Shown: one piece after another, positions 24,273 to 32,339 of the stretch
Layout: each line of letters starts with the position of its first letter
Numbering within the stretch: the first letter of the stretch is position 1
NCBI GenBank assembly: GCA_035686205.1
Contig: DASRZQ010000173.1
Span: 1-64,000 of the forward strand
Length of the DNA stretch: 64,000 nucleotides
Source: CAIWTU01 sp035686205
GTDB taxonomy: Bacteria; Desulfobacterota; Desulfuromonadia; Geobacterales; Geobacteraceae
Direction of reading: 5' to 3'
Notes under the pieces: generated by a model
Database searches by the model: none
The model's input: only the letters and a program-made list of their open reading frames with translations
Told to the model about the DNA's origin: nothing
Position numbers and translations under genes: made by a program

Positions 24273-25364
24273 CTATTGCCCGTATTTATATGCCGCCGCG
24301 CAGCTCCCCTCCGACGACACCATGCAGGCGCCGACCGGCGTTTCGGGGGTACAGACCCCACCGAAAAGCGGACAGTCGAAGGGGGCGACCTTGCCTTTCA
24401 AAACTTCTCCGCACTGGCACCCTTTCGCTTCCCTGGGCTCTTCGACCTCCACCGGGATTACCTTGGCCGCATCAAAAGCCGCATACTTGTCGGCTATTTC
24501 CAGGCCGCTTTGGGGAATGACGCCTATTCCGCGCCAGGCCGAGTCCACCGGCGTAAAGACATCCCTGAGCACAGCCTGGGCCTTAACGTTCCCTTCCCAG
24601 GTCACAAACCTGCTGTACTGTATCTCCACATCGCTTCTTCCTTCGACGATCTGCCTGACCAGCATCTCCACTCCGTGCATGACATCGGCGGGCTCGAAAC
24701 CCGTCGCCACGCATGGGATGCCGTGCTCCTCGGCGAGAAAACGATATGCATTGGCTCCGATAATGGCACTCACGTGGGCAGGGCAGATATAGCCGTCAAT
24801 GCCCAGTTCGGGGTCCGAGGAAAGGACCTGCATGGGGATGGGAATAGTCTTGTGCGCCGTCAGCACGAAGAAATTTTCCAATCCGCGAGCGGCGGCGATA
24901 ATGATGCTCCCGGCGATGGCCGGGGCGGTCGTCTCGAAACCGACCCCTAGGAAGATTACTTTTTTATCGGGATTTTTCTCAGCAAGATTCACGGCATCGA
25001 GGGGCGAGTAGACGATCCTGACATCGGCCCCACGGGCGCGCTCCTGCATCAGGCTCGACGTGGAGCCGGGAACGCGCAGCATGTCGCCGAAGGTAGTGAT
25101 TATCGTCCCCGGCAAACGGGCAAAGGCGACCGAGTGGTCCACGTAGCCTATCGGCGTCACGCAGACCGGGCAGCCGGGACCGGAGATCAGCCTGACCTGC
25201 GGCGGCAGGAGGCTTCGTATCCCGTACTGGTAAATGGACATGGTGTGCGTGCCGCAGACTTCCATGAAGGTCATGGTATCCGTGCGGCCCGCGGTCAGCT
25301 CCCTGATTTTGGCGGCAAGGCCCTTGACAAGGTCCCTGCTGCGAAATTCTTCCAGGTTGATCAT
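24273..25364 (-). CDS. hypD: Hydrogenase maturation protein HypD
   Basis: A 363-aa Fe-S scaffold protein on which, with HypC, the Fe(CN)2CO unit is built. Conserved motifs are MEVCGTHTMSI (about 36-46), SGPGCPVCVTP and GFETTAPA. The C-terminal cysteines for the 4Fe-4S cluster lie in CQCGEVL and FGGVCTPETPVGACMVS. The ATG at 25364 overlaps the hypC stop in an ATGA arrangement with GGAG upstream, so the two partners are translationally coupled. Confidence 0.97.
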   Translation of the reverse strand: MINLEEFRSRDLVKGLAAKIRELTAGRTDTMTFMEVCGTHTMSIYQYGIRSLLPPQVRLISGPGCPVCVTPIGYVDHSVAFARLPGTIITTFGDMLRVPGSTSSLMQERARGADVRIVYSPLDAVNLAEKNPDKKVIFLGVGFETTAPAIAGSIIIAAARGLENFFVLTAHKTIPIPMQVLSSDPELGIDGYICPAHVSAIIGANAYRFLAEEHGIPCVATGFEPADVMHGVEMLVRQIVEGRSDVEIQYSRFVTWEGNVKAQAVLRDVFTPVDSAWRGIGVIPQSGLEIADKYAAFDAAKVIPVEVEEPREAKGCQCGEVLKGKVAPFDCPLFGGVCTPETPVGACMVSSEGSCAAAYKYGQ

Positions 25365-25594
25365 AAAGTCTCCTGGCCCAACTCCAGGCATTCCCTCATC
25401 AGCGAAATCGTCTCCAGCGCCTCTGCTTCGTCCAGCCTGCTGATGGCAAAACCCGCGTGGATCAGGACATAGTCTCCCACATTGACTTCTTCGTTGAGCA
25501 TCATGAGGCTCGCTTCCCGCTTTACACCGTCAACTTCCGCGATGGCCGTCTCGTTATCGATGCTTACCACCTTCATGGGTACCGCTAAACACAT
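25361..25594 (-). CDS. hypC: Hydrogenase maturation chaperone HypC
   Basis: A 77-aa OB-fold chaperone. It begins MCLAVP, whose Cys2 binds the iron centre and the HypD partner. It carries the Fe(CN)2CO group from HypD to the hydrogenase large-subunit precursor. The start overlaps the end of hypF by 10 bp and the stop overlaps hypD by 4 bp. The C-terminus is acidic and helical, as usual. With no hydrogenase genes in view, its client enzyme must lie elsewhere in the genome. Confidence 0.97.
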   Translation of the reverse strand: MCLAVPMKVVSIDNETAIAEVDGVKREASLMMLNEEVNVGDYVLIHAGFAISRLDEAEALETISLMRECLELGQETL

Positions 25595-27906
25595 TTAAAA
25601 CTCCTTCCCGCTATTATTGCCTGACCCAGGGCGATCCCGCCGTCATTGGGAGGGGCGAGCCGCTGGGTAAAGACATGAAAATTATTTTCCGTCAAAAGGG
25701 CGAATATGCCCTCGCTTAACAGTTTGTTCTGGAAGACGCCGCCTGATAGGGCAACCCGGTCCAGCCCGGTTTCCGCGCGGATGCGTCCGCAGATTTCCGC
25801 GACCGAAGCAGAAACCGAATTGTGAAAACATCGCGCAACTTCCGCGACCGGCCTTCCGGAATCCATGTCCCTGACAATGGAGCGGACCATGGGACTGAAA
25901 TCGGATACATAGAATCCTTCCGAGACAACTACATCATAAGGATAAGCGCCATCGCACGCGGCGGATTCGGCAAGCGCCTCCAGCTCGATTGCTGCCTGCC
26001 CTTCATATGTCACTTTTCCGCGCAGCCCGATAAGAGCCGCAACGGCATCGAACAGCCTGCCGCAGCTGGAAGTGAGCGGGGAATTCAGCCGTCGTTCGAG
26101 CATCTTCAGGAACAACCCGCGTTCGCTTTCGGGAACTTGTCTGACGCAGGACAGGGGCAGATCGAACAGCGCATCTCCCGAAACGTCATAAAGGTATGAC
26201 AGTGCCATACGATACGGTTCCCGGACCGCGGCGTCGCCGCCGGGCAGCGGAAGCGCCCGGAAATGCCCTTTTCTTTCGAATCCGACATATCCCCCGACCA
26301 GGAATTCTCCGCCCCAGATGGTCCCGTCCGGGCCGTATCCGGTGCCGTCAAAAATTACCCCGATTACCTCTCCTTCCAGTCCGTTTTCCGCCATGCACGA
26401 GGCCAGATGGGCATGGTGGTGCTGCACGCCGATCTTCGGCAGGCCTTCAACGGCAAGGGCATAGCCCGTCGAGAGATAATCGGGATGTAGGTCGTACGCA
26501 ACGGCCTCGGGCTCTATTTTCAGGATCCGCTCCAGATGGCTCACAGTCTCTTCCATGGAGCGGAGAGTTGCGGCATTCTGCAGATCGCCTATGTGCTGGC
26601 TGAGAAACGCCCTGTTTCCCCGGGTCAGGCACACGGCGCCCTTCAGTTCAGCGCCCACGGCCAGAACGTTTTTCCGGATTTCGGGGAGGCTGATGCCACG
26701 AGGAACATAACCCCTCGACCGCCGCAGAAAAATGGGATTCCCCCGAAACACTCTGATGACCGAGTCATCGGTGCGGGTATGGATTTCCCGGTTGTGGACC
26801 AGGAAGAAATCGGCAATGTCCGGAAGACGCTCCAGGGCTTCGCTGTCAATGTAGGTAATCGGTTCATCCGAAAGATTGCCGCTGGTCATCACCAGCGCGG
26901 TGAAATTGTCCCTGAGGAGCAGGTGATGCAGCGGCGTGTAAGGCAGCATTGCTCCGAAATAGCCGTTGGTCGGTGCCACGAGCCCGGCAATCCGGTTCCC
27001 GTCCCGCTTGCGGAGCAGTACGATCGGGCGTTCAGGCCCGCTGAGCAGTTTCCTTTCCGTCTCGTCGAAAACGGCGTACTCCGCAATGGCGGCGAGGTCA
27101 GGCGACATGACCGCAAAGGGCTTTTCATCGCGCTTTTTCCGTCTTCTCAGCTCCCTGACGGCCTCGTCGTTGCAGGCGTCAACCGCGAGGTGAAAGCCTC
27201 CCAGCCCTTTCAGCGCGAGGATTCTGCCTTCCCCGAGCAGACGGATCGCCGTGTCCAGGGGATCGCCGTCAACCCTTTTCCCCCGGCAATCGAGAAGCGA
27301 CAAAGCCGGGCCGCATACCGGGCAGGCGTTCGGCTGGGCATGAAACCTGCGGTGTGCCGGGTCTTCATATTCCGCCCTGCAGTAGTCGCACATGGGGAAT
27401 TCGGCCATGGTGGTATAAGCCCGGTCGTAGGGAACGCCTTTGATGATGGTGTATCGCGGACCGCAATTGGTGCAGTTGATGAAGGGATACCGGTAGCGGC
27501 GGTCATTCGGGTCGAACAGCTCGGCCAGGCAATCGGGGCAGACATCGCAGTCGGGCGCGATCTGCACCTCGCTGCCCGCGCCGCCGCTCTCCCTGATGAT
27601 AAAGCCGGCCTCATCCACCGGAGCGGTTCCCTCGACCCGGAAAGAGCTGATCACGGCCAGCGGCGGCGCCTGCCCCGGGATGGCATCGCGGAAACATTCC
27701 ACGTCGTCCCTCGGCCCCTGCGCCTCCAGGACCACGCCGGAAGGGGTATTCATAACCCATCCGGTCAGCCGGTAATTTTTTGCCAGCCTGTATATGAAGG
27801 GGCGGAAACCTACACCCTGGACTATTCCTTCTATATTGATCCTGATTCTGTTAATGGTCTGGATACCCCGCAGGAGAGCTATTTCCGCGTGCCCGCCGCA
27901 AGCCAC
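25585..27906 (-). CDS. hypF: Carbamoyltransferase HypF
   Basis: A 773-aa multi-domain enzyme that converts carbamoyl phosphate to a carbamoyl adenylate and places the carbamoyl group on HypE Cys. Domains in order: acylphosphatase-like (about 20-105, with VQGVGFRPFIYR), two zinc fingers (CPDC, CTNC, CDYC, CPVC; about 120-205), YrdC-like (about 215-400), and Kae1/carbamoyltransferase-like (400-773, with HHAHLASCMAE and a GTGYGPDG block). The GTG at 27906 is in the end of hypB (28-bp overlap), consistent with coupling. Length is normal. Confidence 0.96.
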   Translation of the reverse strand: MACGGHAEIALLRGIQTINRIRINIEGIVQGVGFRPFIYRLAKNYRLTGWVMNTPSGVVLEAQGPRDDVECFRDAIPGQAPPLAVISSFRVEGTAPVDEAGFIIRESGGAGSEVQIAPDCDVCPDCLAELFDPNDRRYRYPFINCTNCGPRYTIIKGVPYDRAYTTMAEFPMCDYCRAEYEDPAHRRFHAQPNACPVCGPALSLLDCRGKRVDGDPLDTAIRLLGEGRILALKGLGGFHLAVDACNDEAVRELRRRKKRDEKPFAVMSPDLAAIAEYAVFDETERKLLSGPERPIVLLRKRDGNRIAGLVAPTNGYFGAMLPYTPLHHLLLRDNFTALVMTSGNLSDEPITYIDSEALERLPDIADFFLVHNREIHTRTDDSVIRVFRGNPIFLRRSRGYVPRGISLPEIRKNVLAVGAELKGAVCLTRGNRAFLSQHIGDLQNAATLRSMEETVSHLERILKIEPEAVAYDLHPDYLSTGYALAVEGLPKIGVQHHHAHLASCMAENGLEGEVIGVIFDGTGYGPDGTIWGGEFLVGGYVGFERKGHFRALPLPGGDAAVREPYRMALSYLYDVSGDALFDLPLSCVRQVPESERGLFLKMLERRLNSPLTSSCGRLFDAVAALIGLRGKVTYEGQAAIELEALAESAACDGAYPYDVVVSEGFYVSDFSPMVRSIVRDMDSGRPVAEVARCFHNSVSASVAEICGRIRAETGLDRVALSGGVFQNKLLSEGIFALLTENNFHVFTQRLAPPNDGGIALGQAIIAGRSFKCV

Positions 27907-28727
27907 TCATACCAGGCGTCCATGCCTTCTCCGGTTTTGCTGGAAACATCGAAAATCCGGATCCCGGGGTTGACCCGGCGGGCAAATGCCTTGCATTTTT
28001 CCGCGTCGAAATCCAGATGGGGAAGCAGGTCGACCTTGTTGAGCAGCATGATATCGGCATTGTGAAACATGCTCGGGTATTTTAGAGGCTTGTCCTCGCC
28101 TTCGGTTACGCTCAGCACCACGACCTTGTGATTTTCACCCAGGTCGAAAGAGGCCGGGCATACCAGGTTGCCGACATTTTCTATCATCAGGATGTCCAGA
28201 CCATCCAGGTCGAAACTGTCGACGGCATGGCAGACCATGTGAGCGTCCAGATGGCAGCCTGCGCCGGTATTGACCTGTTTAACCGGCACCCCGGTCGATG
28301 CGATTCGGATGGCGTCGTTGTCCGTCTGCTGATCGCCTTCAATTACGGCGAATCTGTATTTTCCGTTCAGGTCGTGCAGGGTCCTTTCCAGAATCGTGGT
28401 TTTTCCGGAGCCCGGCGAACTGACGAGGTTGAGGACGAAAACGCCTTTCTCCCCGAACATGGCGCGGTTTCCCGCCGCGAGCCTGTTATTCTTGGCGAGA
28501 ATGTCGGTTTCAACACTGATCGTTTTCGCGGCGGCACCATCGTGATGGTGATGCTCGTGACTGTGCTCATGCCTGTGGCCATGGCCGTCATCATGGGTAT
28601 GCGAGTGAGTATGTTCATGATCATGGCCATGTTCATGATCGTGTGAATGGTCGTGGTCATGGTGGTCATGTTCATGGTCGTGATGATGATGTTGCTCTTC
28701 GGGACCGCAGCCGCAAGTCGTACACAT
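27879..28727 (-). CDS. hypB: Nickel-inserting GTPase HypB with His-rich tail
   Basis: A 282-aa GTPase for nickel delivery to [NiFe] hydrogenase. The N-terminus has the CTTCGCG high-affinity nickel motif (residues 2-8), then about 55 residues with 28 histidines alternating with Asp, Glu, Gly and Ser, a likely nickel store. The G domain follows: SSPGSGKTT (about 103-111), IEGDQQTDND, and the metal-site region GAGCHLDAHM. LLNKVDLLP is the NKxD motif. It lies 3 bp after hypA and overlaps hypF. Confidence 0.97.
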   Translation of the reverse strand: MCTTCGCGPEEQHHHHDHEHDHHDHDHSHDHEHGHDHEHTHSHTHDDGHGHRHEHSHEHHHHDGAAAKTISVETDILAKNNRLAAGNRAMFGEKGVFVLNLVSSPGSGKTTILERTLHDLNGKYRFAVIEGDQQTDNDAIRIASTGVPVKQVNTGAGCHLDAHMVCHAVDSFDLDGLDILMIENVGNLVCPASFDLGENHKVVVLSVTEGEDKPLKYPSMFHNADIMLLNKVDLLPHLDFDAEKCKAFARRVNPGIRIFDVSSKTGEGMDAWYEWLAAGTRK

Positions 28728-28730
28728 AAT

Positions 28731-29063
28731 TTATTCTACCTCCAGTTCTTTTACTCTCAATTCCTCGCCGGCAAGTAAATCGACCTTGTATTCGCCGCAG
28801 GCGGGACAGGGCTCGTAATATGCCTTCACAGCGAATTCGGCGTTGCATTCCCGGCATCGTCCCCTGCCGGGTATCCGCTCGATAATCAGTTGCGCCCCTT
28901 CGAGCGCAGTATCTTTCGTGCAGGCCTCGAAGCAGAACTCAACGGCATCCGGTATTATGTTGCTGAGTTCGCCTATCTCGAGAACGACCGCCAGCACACG
29001 TTTGCCCGCGGCGGCGCTCTCGCATATTTCCACGACACCCTGGGTTATCGACATCTCGTGCAT
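28731..29063 (-). CDS. hypA: Nickel metallochaperone HypA
   Basis: A 110-aa nickel and zinc protein working with HypB. It begins MHEMSI, with His2 as the nickel ligand. The zinc site consists of CRECNAEF and CPACGEY (about 70-92). It is the first gene of the hypABFCDE operon. The gap to the divergent kinase gene holds no obvious sigma-54 or FNR-type box for this direction, so the promoter is not identified. The His2-Glu3 nickel site and both zinc CxxC pairs are intact. Confidence 0.97.
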   Translation of the reverse strand: MHEMSITQGVVEICESAAAGKRVLAVVLEIGELSNIIPDAVEFCFEACTKDTALEGAQLIIERIPGRGRCRECNAEFAVKAYYEPCPACGEYKVDLLAGEELRVKELEVE

Positions 29064-29390
29064 TAATAATCACCACTTGGCTGGAAATTTACAGGTAATC
29101 CGGTTGGGAAATGAAGTTACAACGCCAGAATTTGCCATCCAAAATATTCAACAATCTGCATGTTACCAAATTACGGGAAAAAATAGCAAGCAGTAAAAGC
29201 TGACCAGCGAAAAATCGAACTAAAGGTTGCATATTAATTGGTTACCGGCAAACGTTTTTTATTTTCCGTTTTTAGGCCCCTTGGCCCCGCGTTGCGCCGT
29301 CTTTCGGATATACTCCTTGTCTACCAATGCTCTGTCATGTATAATTCCGTTTTATTTTAAATATCTTATTGCGCCCGGTACTTAATTTCA
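29064..29390. other. Divergent intergenic region, hypA and sensor kinase
   Basis: 327 bp without a credible gene. The right end carries the kinase promoter (29317-29345). No clear promoter or regulator site for hypA was found by eye. A short inverted pattern with AAAAACG/CGTTTTT-like bases near 29,250-29,275 is too weak to call. Confidence 0.5.
29317..29345 (+). promoter_or_regulatory. Sigma-70-type promoter of the kinase-regulator operon
   Basis: TTGTCT (29317-29322) and TATAAT (29340-29345) with a 17-bp spacer, about 45 bp upstream of the kinase start. Confidence 0.65.
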
Positions 29391-30824
29391 ATGAAACTCA
29401 ACACTAAACTCGTACTGATAATGGTATCGCTGCTCGTCATAGCGGTATGCGCCCTGTTCATCCTGAACCAGTACAGCCAGAAAGACCTGGTCGAGGAGAT
29501 CCAGGAAAGCTCAAAGGAAATCTCCAAGGCCATTCAGATCAGCGTGGAGGACCTGACATCCGAGGACGTCGTTCCGACCCGGCTGAAAGACTATCTGAAG
29601 GAAGCGAAAAAGAAAGGGATCACCGAAGTTACCATCATCAACAACGAAGGGGAAATCATCAATTCCTCCGACCCGGCCAAGGTAGGCAAAAAACGTGACG
29701 TGAAAAAGACCGGCAAAGGCCTCAAGGCGTCACGCCCCCCCCGTTTCCGGAGAGGAGAAATTGATCCCTCGATGCGACCTTACGATCTCCTGGTGCCGGT
29801 TATCGTCGGCGACGAACAACTGGGCTACGTCAGCATAAACCTGCTCCTGGACAACATCCAGACCATTCAGCACGACAACTTCATGCACCGCCTTACCGTG
29901 ACCTTCTTTGTCTTCATGCTCGGGATCGTTCTCACTATTTTTCTCGCCAGAAAATATACGGCCCCCATCCATAAGCTGGCGGAAAGCGTGAAAAAGGTAT
30001 CGGCCGGGGACCTTTCCGAGACATTTCCGGTCACCAGGGACGACGAAATAGGGGACCTGGCGGCGAATTTCAATGAAATGGTAAAAAAGCTCAAGGAGCG
30101 GGAAGACCTGGAAAAAAGACTGTATGAGGCGGAGCACCTTTCCAAGGTCGGCCAGCTGGCATCCGGCATCGCCCACGAAATAAGGAACCCTCTCAACTAT
30201 ATCAGCCTCGCCATCGACCATCTGAAAAGCGAACTCGTCCCTGTCAGCTCCGACCGCAAGGAGGAACTGCTGGCCCTTACCGACAAGATCAAGGAAGAAA
30301 TCAGGCGGGTTAACTACATGGTCCTCAACTTCATGAACTATGGCCGTCCCCTGAAGCTGCGGGTGAGCGCCTTTTCATACGGGGAACTCCTTTCGAGAGT
30401 CCTGCCGCTCCTGGTGGAAAAACTGACGGAGCAGCGGGTTGAAATAACGACCGACCTGGCGCCGGAACTGCCCGAGATGAAAGCAGACCAGGAACTTCTG
30501 CGGAACTGTATAGTCAACCTGATCACCAATGCCGCCCAGGCCATGCCAAACGGGGGCAAAATTACTCTGGGAGCGCGTTTTGACACCGATGCAAATGCTT
30601 TCCTGCTGACCTTCGCCGACGAGGGAGTGGGAATAAAGCCGGAAGATATCCCGAAAATTTCACAGCCGTACTTTACCACCAAGGAAGCGGGCATAGGTCT
30701 CGGGCTCGCCATCACCGAACGGATAGTAAAGGAACACGGCGGCGAGATTTCCGTGGAAAGCAGTGTCGACATAGGAACCACATTCACTATTACCCTTCCC
30801 GCAGGGTCAGGGGAGCTCGCATGA
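29391..30824 (+). CDS. Membrane sensor histidine kinase
   Basis: A 477-aa kinase. TM helix about residues 7-26, a periplasmic sensor of roughly 140 residues, second TM about 168-187, HAMP (about 190-240), then HisKA with the phospho-accepting His262 in SGIAHEIRNPL, and HATPase_c with NLITNAAQAM (N box), DEGVGI (G1) and GIGLGLAI (G2). The sensor region contains EVTIINNEGEIINSSDPAKVG, the look of a PAS/CACHE-like fold. It forms a two-gene operon with the sigma-54 activator through an ATGATG overlap. The signal is unknown; the NtrB/ZraS-like arrangement suggests envelope, metal or nitrogen sensing, which is open. Confidence 0.95.
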   Translation: MKLNTKLVLIMVSLLVIAVCALFILNQYSQKDLVEEIQESSKEISKAIQISVEDLTSEDVVPTRLKDYLKEAKKKGITEVTIINNEGEIINSSDPAKVGKKRDVKKTGKGLKASRPPRFRRGEIDPSMRPYDLLVPVIVGDEQLGYVSINLLLDNIQTIQHDNFMHRLTVTFFVFMLGIVLTIFLARKYTAPIHKLAESVKKVSAGDLSETFPVTRDDEIGDLAANFNEMVKKLKEREDLEKRLYEAEHLSKVGQLASGIAHEIRNPLNYISLAIDHLKSELVPVSSDRKEELLALTDKIKEEIRRVNYMVLNFMNYGRPLKLRVSAFSYGELLSRVLPLLVEKLTEQRVEITTDLAPELPEMKADQELLRNCIVNLITNAAQAMPNGGKITLGARFDTDANAFLLTFADEGVGIKPEDIPKISQPYFTTKEAGIGLGLAITERIVKEHGGEISVESSVDIGTTFTITLPAGSGELA

Positions 30825-32206
30825 TGACAGGAAAAATTATAGTAATTGACGATGAAAGAAGCCAAAGGGAAATCCTCACTACCATCCTGAGCAGGGAAGG
30901 CTATCGTGTGACGGAGGTCCCCGGAGCCCGAGAAGCGCTGGGAATGCTCGACAGGGAAGAATTCGACGTCGTCCTGACGGACCTGAAGATGCAGGGAATG
31001 TCGGGAATGGACCTGCTCGAACGCATCATGGCGGATAATCCGAATCAGTGCATCATAATGATGACGGCCCACGGCACCATCGACTCCGCTGTCGAAGCAA
31101 TGAAAAAGGGAGCCTTCGACTACCTGGCAAAACCGTTGGAAAGGGACGACCTGCTTCTGACGCTGCGCCGGGCGATGGAGCATGTAAATCTGCTCCGTGA
31201 AAACAGGATGCTTCAGAAGAGACTGGAAGAGGCCCGCAGCATTCCAAATATCATCGGCATTCACCCGAAAATGAAGGAGGTTTTCCGGATCGTCAACAAG
31301 ATATCCGCGACCAGTTCGACGGTGCTCATATACGGCGAATCCGGCACCGGCAAGGAGCTCGTGGCGCGGGCCATTCACGAAGGAAGCCCGAGGAAGGAGA
31401 GTCCTTTCTTCGCCATAAACTGCGCCGCCATTCCCGATTCCCTGATGGAAAGCGAGCTGTTCGGCCATGAAAAAGGGTCATTTACAGGCGCGGACAAACG
31501 CGAACTGGGCATATTTGAAGCAGCCAACGAAGGCACTGTCTTCCTGGACGAGATAGGGGAGCTCAATACCGCGATGCAGGCGAAGCTGCTGAGGGCAATC
31601 CAGGAAAAGGAAATACGCCGGGTCGGGGGCAAAATCAATATCCCCATAGATGTTCGCATCATATCCGCCACCAACAAGGACCTGGAACAGGAAATCAGGA
31701 AAGGGAGCTTCCGCGAGGATCTCTTTTACCGGCTTGACGTCATCAGGATCAACCTGCCCCCGCTCCGCGAGCGCGGCAACGACATCGCAACGCTCGCGGA
31801 GTACTTCGTCAAAAAGTACGGCTCCCAGGCAACGGTCCCGGTGAAAGGAATTTCAAAACCGGCGCTGAAGCTGATCATGAACTACACGTGGCCGGGGAAC
31901 GTCAGGCAACTGGAATCCATAATCGAGCGCAGCGTTTTGATGACCGAAAGCGAGTATATCCAGCCTGAAGACCTCCCGCTGGAAATCCAGAGGGAAACGT
32001 CTCCGGGCACAAGTCTTCCGTTTCCCTTCCCCCCCGGCGGCATATCTTTTGAAGAGCTGGAGAAGGACCTGATAATCAAGGCGATGGAAAGGGCCGACTG
32101 GGTCATAGGCAAGGCGGCGCCCCTGCTCGGGATGACATACAAGACCCTGCAGTACCGCCTGGAAAAATTCGGAATAGAAAAACCCGAAAGAAGAACAAAC
32201 GGCTAG
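30821..32206 (+). CDS. Sigma-54-dependent response regulator, NtrC family
   Basis: A 461-aa activator. Receiver domain (about 1-120) with phospho-acceptor Asp54 and conserved Lys105. AAA+ domain with Walker A GESGTGKE (172-179), the sigma-54 contact loop GSFTGA and Walker B VFLDEIGEL. The C-terminal Fis-type HTH contains GKAAPLLGMTYKTLQYRL. It activates RpoN-dependent promoters when phosphorylated by the kinase encoded just upstream, whose stop it overlaps by 4 bp. Targets cannot be read here; no convincing -24/-12 promoter was found nearby. Confidence 0.96.
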   Translation: MMTGKIIVIDDERSQREILTTILSREGYRVTEVPGAREALGMLDREEFDVVLTDLKMQGMSGMDLLERIMADNPNQCIIMMTAHGTIDSAVEAMKKGAFDYLAKPLERDDLLLTLRRAMEHVNLLRENRMLQKRLEEARSIPNIIGIHPKMKEVFRIVNKISATSSTVLIYGESGTGKELVARAIHEGSPRKESPFFAINCAAIPDSLMESELFGHEKGSFTGADKRELGIFEAANEGTVFLDEIGELNTAMQAKLLRAIQEKEIRRVGGKINIPIDVRIISATNKDLEQEIRKGSFREDLFYRLDVIRINLPPLRERGNDIATLAEYFVKKYGSQATVPVKGISKPALKLIMNYTWPGNVRQLESIIERSVLMTESEYIQPEDLPLEIQRETSPGTSLPFPFPPGGISFEELEKDLIIKAMERADWVIGKAAPLLGMTYKTLQYRLEKFGIEKPERRTNG

Positions 32207-32339
32207 TTTTTTAATTCGCCCGAATGAAGAATATTCCCTCCGAAACGAGGTATAATTCATTTTATCGCTTATCACATTTTCCATGACGGCGCTGCGCTTG
32301 CCCCTTTAATGGCGCGCTGTGCCGGCAGAGGAGATTTGC

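Noticed and set aside
26536..28065. 509-aa plus-strand frame across hypF and hypB
   Set aside because: Antisense shadow of two certain genes; it crosses their junction with no motif of its own.
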